DNA from: Bacteroidota bacterium
GTDB lineage: Bacteria; Bacteroidota; Bacteroidia; Flavobacteriales; Weeksellaceae
Reading direction: 5' to 3'
DNA: 9,817 bases
Assembly: GCA_023433225.1 (NCBI GenBank)
Contig: JAEZDQ010000067.1
Span: 1-9,817 of the forward strand
Shown: piece after piece, positions 1 to 6,859 of the stretch
How the letters are laid out: each line of letters opens with the position of its first letter
Numbering within the stretch: the first letter of the stretch is position 1
Notes under the pieces: generated by a model
The model's database searches: none
What the model was told of the DNA's origin: nothing
What the model saw: the letters and a program-made list of their open reading frames with translations, nothing else
Made by a program: the position numbers and the translations under genes

Positions 1-553
1 ATTCAACGCTGCCTCTCACTTCATGGGTTACCAGCCGATTGTACAGTATGTCGTCCAACCGATATTGATTTTTGCGGTGATTTACCATTTTCTGATGGGG
101 CTGATTTTGGAATTCGAAAACAGAAAAGCCCGCGGTCCGGTTGGTTATGCGGTAAACAAGGCAAATGAAAATTCCTCTTGGTCCTCCAGAAATATGATTT
201 GGAGTGGAGCGGTCATTTTCGCGTTTTTGGTTCTTCACCTGATTGACTTCTGGGTTCCGGAAATGAATTATAAATACATTGACGGTGAGATTGAAGATGC
301 CCATCGTTACCACGCAGAACTCATGCACAAATTTGAGAATCCAATACGTGTCGGAGCTTATATAATCGCTTTCTTCTTATTGATGATGCATTTGCTGCAC
401 GGATTCCAATCCGCATTTCAATCCATCGGCGCAAGACACCGGAAATATACCCCATTCATCAAGTCTTTCGGGAAAATATTTGCCATTGTAATCCCTGTAG
501 GATTCATGTTGATTGCCATTTTCAGTTACCTAAAAAACATTGAAGTACTATGA
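1..553 (+). CDS. sdhC: Succinate dehydrogenase cytochrome b subunit, b558 family (5' partial)
   Basis: This is the membrane anchor of complex II. It binds heme b and passes electrons from the Fe-S subunit to quinone (menaquinone in this class, by knowledge of the group). The frame is open to the left edge (first whole codon at base 2, reading FNAASHF before the first visible Met at 23), so the N-terminal helix is missing. Four hydrophobic helices are visible: around QYVVQPILIFAVIYHF, NMIWSGAVIFAFLVLHL, GAYIIAFFLLMMHLLHGF and FGKIFAIVIPVGFMLIAI. Histidines inside the helices (IYHF, VLHL, LLHG) are the likely heme ligands. The family normally has five helices and no separate SdhD, and none is seen here. 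The stop overlaps the sdhA start as ATGA, which suggests translational coupling. Identification is firm from the protein pattern and the sdhA-sdhB context. Confidence 0.95.
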   Translation, partial: FNAASHFMGYQPIVQYVVQPILIFAVIYHFLMGLILEFENRKARGPVGYAVNKANENSSWSSRNMIWSGAVIFAFLVLHLIDFWVPEMNYKYIDGEIEDAHRYHAELMHKFENPIRVGAYIIAFFLLMMHLLHGFQSAFQSIGARHRKYTPFIKSFGKIFAIVIPVGFMLIAIFSYLKNIEVL

Positions 554-2565
554 GTAAATTAGATTCCAAAATACCTGCAGGAGACATTGCCGAAAAGTGG
601 AAAAAACACAAGGAACACCTTCGTTTGGTGGCTCCAAACAACCGCGGTAAAATCGATATCATAGTCGTAGGCACAGGATTGGCCGGTGGTTCGGCAGCAG
701 CTACCTTGGCCGAAATGGGATACAATGTAAAAGCTTTCTGCTACCAAGATTCTCCACGCAGGGCACATTCTATCGCTGCGCAAGGCGGTGTGAACGCGGC
801 TAAGAATTACCAGAATGACGGCGATTCCGTTTACCGCTTATTTTACGATACCATTAAAGGAGGAGACTACCGGGCTCGAGAGGCAAATGTTCATCGCCTC
901 GCGGAAGTTTCCGGAAACATCATAGACCAATGTGTGGCTCAAGGCGTTCCATTTGCACGCGAATACGGCGGATTATTAGACAATCGGTCGTTTGGAGGGA
1001 CACAGGTTCAACGGACATTTTATGCGGCCGGGCAGACGGGTCAACAATTGTTACTGGGTGCTTATTCCGCCATGAACCGTCAAATCGGGAAAGGTAGAAT
1101 CCAAATGTATAACCGCCATGAAATGCTGGATATGGTTTTGGTCAACGGGAAAGCCCGCGGAATCATCGCCAGAGATTTGGTAACCGGAAAAATCGAAAGA
1201 CATTCCGCACACGCTGTGGTGATTGCTTCCGGCGGATATGGAAATGTGTTCTTTTTATCGACCAATGCTATGGGCAGTAATGTAACAGCAGCTTGGAAAA
1301 TCCATAAGCGGGGGGCTTATTTCGCCAATCCTTGCTATACCCAAATCCACCCGACTTGCGTTCCGGTTCACGGTGCCCAACAATCCAAACTGACTTTGAT
1401 GTCAGAATCCTTAAGAAATGACGGAAGAATTTGGGTTCCTAAAAAAATTGAAGATGCGGTAGCGGTGCGCGAAGGAAGGTTGAAACCGACCGACATCAAA
1501 GAAGAAGACCGGGATTATTATCTGGAAAGGAGGTATCCGGCCTTCGGGAATTTGGTTCCGCGGGATGTGGCTTCCAGAGCAGCAAAAGAAAGATGTGACG
1601 CCGGTTTCGGAGTGGAAAACAACGATACCAAAGAAGGCGTATTCCTCGATTTTTCCGCCGCAATCAAACGTTACGGAAAAGAAAAAGCCTTGGTTTCGGG
1701 TGAACATGAAGCTTCCGAAAAAAGAATCATCGAACTGGGTGAAGAGGTTATTAAAGCCAAATACGGCAACCTTTTCCAGATGTATGAAAAAATCACGGCA
1801 GACAATCCCTACAAAACCCCGATGAAAATTTATCCGGCGGTTCACTACACCATGGGTGGGATTTGGGTAGATTACAACCTGATGAGCTCCATTCCGGGCT
1901 GTTATGTTCTGGGAGAAGCAAACTTTTCAGACCATGGAGCCAACCGATTAGGTGCTTCCGCTTTGATGCAAGGTTTGGCAGACGGTTATTTTGTAATTCC
2001 TTATACCATTGCCGATTATCTGGCAGATGACATCCGAACGGGGAAAATCCCGACCGATTCCATTGAATTCGATGAGGCGGAAAATTCGGTCAAAGAAAAA
2101 TTGAACTTTTTCATCAACAACAAAGGAACCAATTCAGTTGATTATTACCATAAGAAATTAGGCCACGTCATGTGGAACAAGGTAGGCATGGCCAGAAACG
2201 AACAAGGGTTGAAAGAAGCCATTGTGGAAATCGAAGCAATTCGCAAAGATTTCTGGCAAAACGTAAAAGTACCGGGGACATTGGATTCCTTGAATCCCGA
2301 ACTGGAAAAAGCCGGGCGTGTCGCCGACTTTTTAGAACTCGGACAACTCATGGCAATGGACGCCTTGGAAAGAAGAGAATCTTGCGGAGGTCATTTCCGG
2401 GAAGAATACCAAGACGAGGAAGGGGAAACCTTACGGGACGACGAAAATTTCAAACATGTTGCGGCTTGGGAATATACAGGCGAAGACATCAAACAGGAAG
2501 TCCGTCACATCGAACCCCTGAATTATGAATTCATCAAAATCGCAGCAAGAAACTACAAGTCTTAA
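550..2565 (+). CDS. sdhA: Succinate dehydrogenase flavoprotein subunit
   Basis: This is the catalytic subunit of complex II (671 aa), which oxidises succinate to fumarate with covalently bound FAD on the cytoplasmic face. The dinucleotide-binding fold starts near residue 36 with G41-x-G43-x-x-G46. H73 in the segment RRAHSIAAQGG is the expected FAD-linked histidine. The substrate-site residues of the SdhA/FrdA family are all visible: H267 (HPT), R338 in LVPRDVASRA, H432 in HYTMGG and R466 in GANRLGAS. The C-terminal region beyond about residue 500 is the helical domain and cap of the family. The length fits the longer B. subtilis/Bacteroidota-type flavoprotein rather than the roughly 590 aa proteobacterial form. 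The start ATG overlaps the sdhC stop by 4 bases, and sdhB follows after 40 bases. With a b558-type anchor the enzyme could also act as a fumarate reductase; the sequence alone does not settle direction. Confidence 0.98.
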   Translation: MSKLDSKIPAGDIAEKWKKHKEHLRLVAPNNRGKIDIIVVGTGLAGGSAAATLAEMGYNVKAFCYQDSPRRAHSIAAQGGVNAAKNYQNDGDSVYRLFYDTIKGGDYRAREANVHRLAEVSGNIIDQCVAQGVPFAREYGGLLDNRSFGGTQVQRTFYAAGQTGQQLLLGAYSAMNRQIGKGRIQMYNRHEMLDMVLVNGKARGIIARDLVTGKIERHSAHAVVIASGGYGNVFFLSTNAMGSNVTAAWKIHKRGAYFANPCYTQIHPTCVPVHGAQQSKLTLMSESLRNDGRIWVPKKIEDAVAVREGRLKPTDIKEEDRDYYLERRYPAFGNLVPRDVASRAAKERCDAGFGVENNDTKEGVFLDFSAAIKRYGKEKALVSGEHEASEKRIIELGEEVIKAKYGNLFQMYEKITADNPYKTPMKIYPAVHYTMGGIWVDYNLMSSIPGCYVLGEANFSDHGANRLGASALMQGLADGYFVIPYTIADYLADDIRTGKIPTDSIEFDEAENSVKEKLNFFINNKGTNSVDYYHKKLGHVMWNKVGMARNEQGLKEAIVEIEAIRKDFWQNVKVPGTLDSLNPELEKAGRVADFLELGQLMAMDALERRESCGGHFREEYQDEEGETLRDDENFKHVAAWEYTGEDIKQEVRHIEPLNYEFIKIAARNYKS

Positions 2566-2605
2566 TCCCGGTTAATGGCTTTACCAGAACTATAATATTA
2601 AGAAT

Positions 2606-3376
2606 ATGGCATCTAAAAATATAAATATCAAACTCAAAATCTGGAGACAAAGCAATGGCAAGTCAAAAGGAAAATTTGAGAATTATTCTCTGAACGGGGT
2701 GTCGATTGACAGTTCCTTTCTGGAAATGCTCGATATGCTCAACGAACAATTGGTGGGCGAGAACAAGGAACCCGTCGCCTTCGACCACGATTGCCGGGAG
2801 GGGATTTGCGGTACTTGTTCGCTTTATATCAACGGCCGTGCGCACGGGCCCGACCGAGGCATCACGACCTGCCAACTCCATATGCGGATGTTCAATGACG
2901 GTGATACCATTACCATCGAACCTTGGCGTTCAGCGGCATTTCCGGTTATCAAAGATTTGGTCGTGGACAGGAGTTCTTTTGACCGCATTCAACATGCCGG
3001 TGGATTCGTGTCCGTGAATACTTCCGGAAATACCATCGACGGAAACGCTATTCCCGTTCCCAAATACGATGCCGACAGAGCTTTTGAAGCAGCCACCTGC
3101 ATCGGTTGCGGAGCCTGCGTGGCAACTTGTAGAAACGGTTCGGCCATGTTGTTCGTGTCTGCCAAGATTTCTCAGTTTGCCCTTTTACCACAAGGAAAAG
3201 TAGAAGCTCGGCAACGCGCGCTCAATATGGTAAAACAAATGGACGATGAAGGATTCGGGAACTGTACCAATACCGGTGCCTGTGAGGTAGAATGCCCGAA
3301 AGAAATTTCATTGGAAAATATCGCCCGTATGAACCGGGAATACTTGAGTGCCAAAATCCTTTCGGAAGAAACTTAA
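2606..3376 (+). CDS. sdhB: Succinate dehydrogenase iron-sulfur subunit
   Basis: This is the electron-transfer subunit of complex II (256 aa), linking the FAD of SdhA to the heme and quinone of SdhC. The N-terminal ferredoxin-like domain carries C63, C68, C71 and C89 for the [2Fe-2S] cluster (segment CREGICGTC). The C-terminal domain has C165, C168, C171 and C175 (CIGCGACVATC) and then C220, C226 and C230. By analogy with E. coli SdhB, C165/C168/C171/C230 hold [4Fe-4S] and C175/C220/C226 hold [3Fe-4S]. No cluster ligand is missing. It is the last gene of the sdhCAB operon and is followed by a hairpin terminator. The 40-base gap after sdhA holds no recognisable promoter, so it is probably translated from the same message. 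Confidence 0.97.
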   Translation: MASKNINIKLKIWRQSNGKSKGKFENYSLNGVSIDSSFLEMLDMLNEQLVGENKEPVAFDHDCREGICGTCSLYINGRAHGPDRGITTCQLHMRMFNDGDTITIEPWRSAAFPVIKDLVVDRSSFDRIQHAGGFVSVNTSGNTIDGNAIPVPKYDADRAFEAATCIGCGACVATCRNGSAMLFVSAKISQFALLPQGKVEARQRALNMVKQMDDEGFGNCTNTGACEVECPKEISLENIARMNREYLSAKILSEET

Positions 3377-3404
3377 TCGAATTAATAAAATAAATGAATC
3401 ATAT

Positions 3405-3438
3405 AAGCCGACGGAAATTCCTGTCGGCTTTATTTTTT
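3405..3438 (+). terminator. Intrinsic terminator of the sdhCAB operon
   Basis: An 8-bp perfect stem, AAGCCGAC (3405-3412) with GTCGGCTT (3423-3430), encloses a 10-base loop. It is followed by a T-rich run (TATTTTTT). It lies 28 bases after the sdhB stop and only about 17 bases before the carbonic anhydrase start. Confidence 0.88.
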
Positions 3439-3454
3439 AACTTAAATTCGTAGG

Positions 3455-4084
3455 ATGGATTTAAATAAGATTTTTGAAAACAACCAAAACTGGATCAAGG
3501 AAAAACTAACCGTTGATGCCAACTATTTTGAAAAATTAGCCGACGGCCAGAATCCGGAAGTATTGTACATCGGTTGCTCCGACAGCCGCGTATCGGCTGA
3601 AGAATTGATGGGCGCGCAACCGGGAGAAGTATTCGTTCACCGGAACATCGCCAATATGGTCATCAGCATTGACCTGAATATGATGTCGGTCGTGAATTAT
3701 GCCGTTTCCCATTTAGAGGTCAAACATGTGGTGGTTTGCGGTCATTATCTTTGCGGCGGCGTGAAGGCTGCGATGGAGGCTCAAGATTTGGGGATTTTGA
3801 ATCCTTGGCTCCGGAACATACGCGACGTTTACCGCATCCACAAAGCGGAACTCAATTCGATTTCCAATGAAACGGAACGTTACAGCCGTCTGGTAGAACT
3901 GAATGTGGAAGAACAGTCTTACAACCTTTTGAAAACGGCAGCAGTACAAAAGGCTTATCTGGAAAGAGGCTTACAAGTCCATGGTTGGGTTTTTGACATG
4001 CAAAACGGCCAACTGATTGATCTGAAAATCGATTTCCAAAAGAAACTAAACGAAATCATGGAAATTTACAATTTAACGAAATGA
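3455..4084 (+). CDS. can: Beta-class carbonic anhydrase
   Basis: This zinc enzyme interconverts CO2 and bicarbonate, supplying bicarbonate to carboxylases; it is expected to be cytoplasmic, as no signal peptide is present. At 209 aa it matches the usual size of the bacterial Can family. The beta-class zinc site is complete: C41 in CSDSR (with D43 and R45 as the conserved catalytic dyad), H97 and C100 in the segment VVVCGHYLCGG. The ATG at 3455 is taken as the start because it begins the conserved N-terminal helix and no other in-frame ATG lies before the zinc motif. The gene sits just after the sdh terminator, so it must have its own promoter or depend on read-through; no clear promoter is seen in the short gap. 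Its TGA overlaps the next ATG (ATGA), so the DinB-like gene is likely coupled to it. The symbol follows the E. coli Can-like motif set. Confidence 0.93.
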   Translation: MDLNKIFENNQNWIKEKLTVDANYFEKLADGQNPEVLYIGCSDSRVSAEELMGAQPGEVFVHRNIANMVISIDLNMMSVVNYAVSHLEVKHVVVCGHYLCGGVKAAMEAQDLGILNPWLRNIRDVYRIHKAELNSISNETERYSRLVELNVEEQSYNLLKTAAVQKAYLERGLQVHGWVFDMQNGQLIDLKIDFQKKLNEIMEIYNLTK

Positions 4085-4638
4085 AAAAAGCGGATATCTT
4101 TCCCATGCCGGATTATTATGACCGATACATTCAATTGGTGGATGATTTGACGCTCAACGTAGCTTTTGACAAATATTTCACCCAAATTCAAAACCTGAAT
4201 CAGGACGTTTTAAATGAATTAGACGGCCGAACCTATGCACCCGAAAAGTGGACAATCAAAGAAATTTTACAGCATTTAATCGATTGGGAAAGGATTTTTT
4301 CTTACCGTGCCATTATTTTTGCACGAAAGGAAAACAATATCCCGCCCGGCCACGACGAAAACATCCTTGCTGCCAATTCCAAAGCCAACCAACGCGATTT
4401 AGAGGAAATCATTGATGATTATCTTTTTGCAAGACGCAATACCCAATCACTCTACAATAGTTTCGATCAAGCAGATTTAACAGCGGTCGGCAAAAGTCTG
4501 AATTACGAAATGCCGGTTTTGGCACTGGGCTTCATCATTCTTGGCCACCAAATCCATCATTTCAACATCATACGCGAGCGGTATTTACCGTTAACAAGTA
4601 GGCATCAACCGTTAATTCTTGGAAAGAACGGTTATTGA
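4081..4638 (+). CDS. DinB superfamily protein (DinB_2-like four-helix metal-binding)
   Basis: A soluble 185 aa protein of the DinB/YfiT-like four-helix-bundle superfamily. Members bind a divalent metal through three histidines; some are thiol-dependent transferases, but most have no known reaction. Visible support is the segment WTIKEILQHLIDWERIF (residues 57-73), typical of the first metal histidine (H65), and LGHQIHHFNIIRERYLPL near the C terminus, giving H156 and H160 as the other likely ligands, with H159 as an extra candidate. The spacing and the RERYLPL-type ending match DinB_2 proteins of Bacteroidota. There is no signal peptide. The start overlaps the carbonic anhydrase stop by 4 bases, so the two are probably translated together; whether this has functional meaning is unknown. 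The exact substrate cannot be inferred. Confidence 0.85.
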   Translation: MKKADIFPMPDYYDRYIQLVDDLTLNVAFDKYFTQIQNLNQDVLNELDGRTYAPEKWTIKEILQHLIDWERIFSYRAIIFARKENNIPPGHDENILAANSKANQRDLEEIIDDYLFARRNTQSLYNSFDQADLTAVGKSLNYEMPVLALGFIILGHQIHHFNIIRERYLPLTSRHQPLILGKNGY

Positions 4639-4759
4639 GCAGTTCTATCTGTTTATTTAAATATTCTTTAGAAATTCAAATTCAAACTTCCTGTTTTATA
4701 TCATCCCTTTCTGCGCTGATATTAATGTTTCCCTAACATATTTCGTTGAGGCGGTTTCG

Positions 4760-4767
4760 TATCTTTG
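4760..4767 (+). promoter_or_regulatory. Promoter -7 element TATCTTTG
   Basis: TATCTTTG is an exact match to the Bacteroidota -7 consensus TAnnTTTG and sits in the common context CGTATCTTTGCAC. No good TTG-type -33 element lies at the standard distance; a TTG at 4746-4748 is only 11 bases away. The predicted transcript would begin near 4774 and meet the terminator at 4804-4840. Confidence 0.6.
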
Positions 4768-4788
4768 CACTGAAAATAAATTGTTCTC

Positions 4789-4842
4789 ATGTGTGTTAAG
4801 AAAAGGAGTTGTGCTCAATCGGGTGCAACTTCTTTTTTTTAG
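4789..4842 (+). CDS. Putative 17-codon leader ORF ending in a terminator
   Basis: This ATG-to-TAG ORF would encode MCVKKRSCAQSGATSFF. It starts about 15 bases after the predicted transcription start, and its last codons lie inside the terminator hairpin and its T-tract. The peptide has two cysteines and a basic cluster (KKR). The position, with promoter before and terminator within, is like a leader peptide of an attenuator, but the composition shows no run of one amino acid that would name a signal. The alternative is an untranslated small RNA of about 65 nt in which the ORF is chance. I do not recognise the peptide. Confidence 0.25.
   Translation: MCVKKRSCAQSGATSFF
4804..4840 (+). terminator. 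Strong intrinsic terminator of a short transcript
   Basis: The arms AGGAGTTGTGC (4804-4814) and GTGCAACTTCT (4823-4833) pair over 11 positions including three G-T wobbles, with an 8-base loop. Eight T residues follow (4833-4840). The ORF ahead of it on this strand is only 17 codons, and the next larger gene upstream ends 165 bases before, so it probably terminates the short RNA from the promoter at 4760. Confidence 0.8.
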
Positions 4843-4852
4843 TGAATTTTTG

Positions 4853-4860
4853 TACTTTTG
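4853..4860 (+). promoter_or_regulatory. Promoter -7 element TACTTTTG for the M49 lipoprotein gene
   Basis: TACTTTTG matches TAnnTTTG exactly. It lies 12 bases beyond the end of the preceding terminator T-tract and 50 bases before the lipoprotein start. A transcript would begin near 4867. The -33 region falls in the T-tract, so no distinct TTG can be assigned. Confidence 0.5.
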
Positions 4861-4874
4861 AAAAGATTCATAAA

Positions 4875-4913
4875 ATGAACCAATCGGATTTCGATTTAAG
4901 CAATTACAAATGA
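4875..4913 (+). CDS. Putative 12-codon upstream ORF overlapping the M49 gene start
   Basis: The ORF reads MNQSDFDLSNYK and ends in TGA at 4911-4913, which overlaps the lipoprotein ATG at 4910 as ATGA. Its start context (CATAAAATG) is A-rich, as is usual for translated genes in this group, and it begins about 8 bases after the predicted transcript start. It could couple translation into the lipoprotein gene, or be chance. The peptide is hydrophilic, so it cannot be a signal sequence extension, and it is in a different frame from the lipoprotein. Confidence 0.3.
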   Translation: MNQSDFDLSNYK

Positions 4914-6553
4914 AAAGAACAATCATTCCCTTAATTTTAGCTCTCGGCCTACTTGGTTTATGGGCTTGTAAAAAAGAAGAGCCTAAGATTATTTACAGTG
5001 ATGAATTGGCAGAAAGCCCCCAAAACGATTCCTTAAAACTATACGCCAAAGTCCGGTTGGATACCGACATTTCCCATTTGACCGAAAAAGAAAAAGCCAT
5101 GCTTATCCTTTTTATTCAGGCGTCAGAAATCATGGACGAACTTTTTTGGATGCAGGCTTATGGTGACAAAAATGAGTTATTCACCAAAGTCCCCGAGAAC
5201 CTCAGAAACTATACGCTCATCAATTACGGTCCTTGGGACAGGCTCAACAACAACCTTCCTTTTGTTCCCGGGTTTCCCCAGAAACCCAAAGGAGCGAACT
5301 TTTATCCGGCCGATATGGGTGTAGAAGAATTTGAAAAAGCCAACCTTCCGGAAGGGAAAAACCCTTATACCCTCGTCCGCCGCGATGGCCAAGGGAAACT
5401 TTACACCATCCCCTACCATGAACATTACAAATCCCAAGTCCGGAAAGCGGCCGATTTATTGCGAAGGGCAGCTTCATTTGCAGATGACGTCGGCCTCAAA
5501 AACTACCTCAACCTGCGGGCCACCGCCTTGGAGACCGATAATTATTTCGAAAGTGACATCGCATGGATGGATATGAAAACCAATCGACTTGATCTGGTCA
5601 TCGGCCCGATTGAAAATTATGAAGATGAACTTTTCGCTTATAAAACCGCTTACAGTGCATATGTATTGGTAAAAGACATGGAATGGTCACAAAAACTGGA
5701 AAAGTACGCATCCTTTTTACCGGAATTGCAATCCGGGCTTCCGGTTGATGATCAATACAAAGCCGAATCACCGGGAACGGATTCCGATTTGAATGCTTAT
5801 GATGTAGTCTATTATGCAGGAGATTGCAACGCAGGCGGCAAAACCATCGCCATCAACCTGCCCAACGATGAAAGGGTACAACTCCAAAAAGGAACCCGCC
5901 GTTTGCAGTTAAAGAACTCGATGCGTGCTAAATTTGATAAAATCATGTTACCGATTTCTGAAATCCTCATTGATGAGTCCCAACGGAAACACGTAACATT
6001 TGACGCGTTTTTTTCGAATGTGATGTTCCACGAAGTCGCTCACGGATTGGGAATTAAAAATACTATCAACGGAAAAGGTACGGTGCGCGACGCGCTGAAA
6101 GAACAAAATTCACACCTCGAAGAAGGCAAGGCCGATATCCTGGGTTTGTACATGGTCAACCAACTCCATCAAAAAGGAGAAATTCAAGGCGACCGTAAAG
6201 ATTTCTACGTCACTTTCTTGGCTGGAATATTCCGTTCCGTTCGATTCGGGGCAAGTGCACATGGTTCGGCCAATATGATTTGTTTCAATTATTTCCAAGA
6301 AAACGGCGCTTTCGAAAGAACCGAAAAAGGAACTTACAAAGTGAATTTCGAGGAAATGGAAAAGGCCATGAATGGGCTTTCGGAATTGATTTTGACCCTT
6401 CAAGGGAATGGTGATTATGAAGGCGTGAAAAAACTGACCGAAGAAAAAGGCCATATTTCCCCGGAATTACAAAAAGATTTAGACAAACTCAAAGCAGCAA
6501 AAATACCGGACGACATCATCTTTGAACAAGGCGTGAAAGTGTTGGGATTGTAA
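4910..6553 (+). CDS. M49 (dipeptidyl peptidase III) family zinc lipoprotein, HEXXH type
   Basis: A 547 aa member of the DPP III metallopeptidase family, which removes dipeptides from peptide N termini. The N terminus is a lipoprotein signal peptide: MKRT, a hydrophobic stretch, then a lipobox LWAC with C20 as the lipidated residue, which also fixes the start. The residues after the cysteine (KKEE) resemble the K-(D/E)2 surface export signal described in Capnocytophaga, so outer-face exposure is possible. The zinc site is H374-E375-V-A-H378 and E404-E405-G-K407-A408-D409; E405 is the expected third ligand by comparison with human DPP III. NLPND (316-320) is another family hallmark. The classical motif is HEXXGH, so this enzyme has the one-residue-shorter pentapeptide version, known for example in a Caldithrix DPP III. 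Many Bacteroidota relatives are annotated only as Zn-dependent hydrolases, and peptidase activity is inferred. It is monocistronic by layout. Confidence 0.85.
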   Translation: MKRTIIPLILALGLLGLWACKKEEPKIIYSDELAESPQNDSLKLYAKVRLDTDISHLTEKEKAMLILFIQASEIMDELFWMQAYGDKNELFTKVPENLRNYTLINYGPWDRLNNNLPFVPGFPQKPKGANFYPADMGVEEFEKANLPEGKNPYTLVRRDGQGKLYTIPYHEHYKSQVRKAADLLRRAASFADDVGLKNYLNLRATALETDNYFESDIAWMDMKTNRLDLVIGPIENYEDELFAYKTAYSAYVLVKDMEWSQKLEKYASFLPELQSGLPVDDQYKAESPGTDSDLNAYDVVYYAGDCNAGGKTIAINLPNDERVQLQKGTRRLQLKNSMRAKFDKIMLPISEILIDESQRKHVTFDAFFSNVMFHEVAHGLGIKNTINGKGTVRDALKEQNSHLEEGKADILGLYMVNQLHQKGEIQGDRKDFYVTFLAGIFRSVRFGASAHGSANMICFNYFQENGAFERTEKGTYKVNFEEMEKAMNGLSELILTLQGNGDYEGVKKLTEEKGHISPELQKDLDKLKAAKIPDDIIFEQGVKVLGL

Positions 6554-6612
6554 GGATTGAAAATTAAAAGAATTATTTTCAGCTTAATTTAGACAGAGAT
6601 ACGAATATTCCT

Positions 6613-6620
6613 TATTTTTG
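6613..6620 (+). promoter_or_regulatory. Promoter -7 element TATTTTTG of the tRNA gene
   Basis: TATTTTTG fits TAnnTTTG and ends 11 bases before the mature tRNA 5' end. Transcription would therefore start about 5 bases upstream of it. A weak -33 candidate, TTTA, lies at 6588-6591 with a 21-base spacer. Confidence 0.65.
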
Positions 6621-6631
6621 CAAACCCAAAT

Positions 6632-6705
6632 GGCTGCGTAGTTCAATTGGATAGAATATCAGATTTCGGCTCTGAGGGTTGGGGGTTCGAGTCCCTCCGC
6701 GGTCA
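6632..6705 (+). tRNA. tRNA-Arg (anticodon UCG)
   Basis: A 74-base cloverleaf can be folded by hand. The acceptor stem GGCTGCG pairs with CGCGGTC (two G-T pairs). The D stem is GTTC/GAAT with GG and A20 in the loop. The anticodon stem TCAGA/TCTGA carries the loop TTTCGGC, so bases 6666-6668 read TCG. The variable loop has 5 bases, and the T stem GGGGG/CCCTC has the loop TTCGAGT. The discriminator base is A6705. The following bases are CATAG, so CCA is not encoded and must be added after transcription. A20 and C35 are the arginine identity bases known from E. coli, which supports the Arg call; it would read CGA and, with wobble modification, other CGN codons. Confidence 0.95.
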
Positions 6706-6711
6706 CATAGA

Positions 6712-6746
6712 GAAGGATTGTCAGTTCGGCAATCCTTTCTTTTTTT
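6712..6746 (+). terminator. Intrinsic terminator of the tRNA-Arg unit
   Basis: AAGGATTG (6713-6720) pairs perfectly with CAATCCTT (6730-6737), with a 9-base loop and a G-T extension at the base. A T-tract follows at 6740-6746. It begins 7 bases after the tRNA 3' end, so the tRNA is transcribed alone. It also lies at the 3' side of the minus-strand mini-gene, 16 bases beyond its stop. Confidence 0.85.
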
Positions 6747-6761
6747 ATGAAGTTGAAACGT

Positions 6762-6854
6762 TTACATATCCATCACCATCAATGCAATCAGGTATAAAAA
6801 ACAAAGGATGATTAATACCACTCCCCAACGTTTTCGGTTTCTTTTGTAGCTCAT
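6762..6854 (-). CDS. Single-helix membrane mini-protein (30 aa), minus strand
   Basis: This is the only supported minus-strand ORF in the window. It encodes 30 residues: a basic N terminus MSYKRNRKRW, then an uninterrupted hydrophobic stretch from about residue 11 to 28 (GVVLIILCFLYLIALMV), ending MDM. The arrangement, a positive N terminus followed by tryptophan and one helix, is typical of a small inner-membrane protein with a cytoplasmic N terminus. It resembles, in architecture rather than close sequence, the 32-residue protein divergently encoded at 6979. I see no convincing TAnnTTTG element before it. It is too short for family recognition; the charge and hydrophobicity pattern makes chance less likely but does not exclude it. 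Confidence 0.45.
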   Translation of the reverse strand: MSYKRNRKRWGVVLIILCFLYLIALMVMDM

Positions 6855-6859
6855 CGTTG

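Larger units (their letters stand above)
4639..4909 (+). other. Regulatory-looking intergenic region before the M49 lipoprotein gene
   Basis: No gene of ordinary size is present in these 271 bases. The left part (4639-4740) is AT-rich with nothing recognisable. The right part has, in order, a TAnnTTTG promoter element at 4760, a 17-codon ORF, a strong terminator hairpin ending at 4840, a second TAnnTTTG element at 4853 and a 12-codon ORF running into the lipoprotein start. These are listed separately. Confidence 0.6.

Noticed and set aside
1411..1845. 144-codon minus-strand ORF opposite sdhA
   Set aside because: It lies wholly within the conserved sdhA frame, is rich in Phe as expected from antisense of Lys/Glu codons, and shows no domain or start signals.
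3443..3450. TAAATTCG as a promoter element for carbonic anhydrase
   Set aside because: It has one mismatch to TAnnTTTG and would place the transcript start at or after the ATG at 3455, with no later usable start before the zinc motif.
4696..4926. 76-codon minus-strand ORF across the leader region
   Set aside because: It runs across two + strand promoter elements, a terminator and the M49 start, and has no recognisable protein feature.
6110..6454. 114-codon minus-strand ORF opposite the M49 gene
   Set aside because: Antisense shadow of the zinc-site region; Phe-rich composition mirrors Lys/Glu codons of the real gene.
6559..6580. Hairpin GAAAAT/ATTTTC as a terminator for the M49 gene
   Set aside because: The stem is only six almost pure A-T pairs and no T-tract follows, so it would be too weak.
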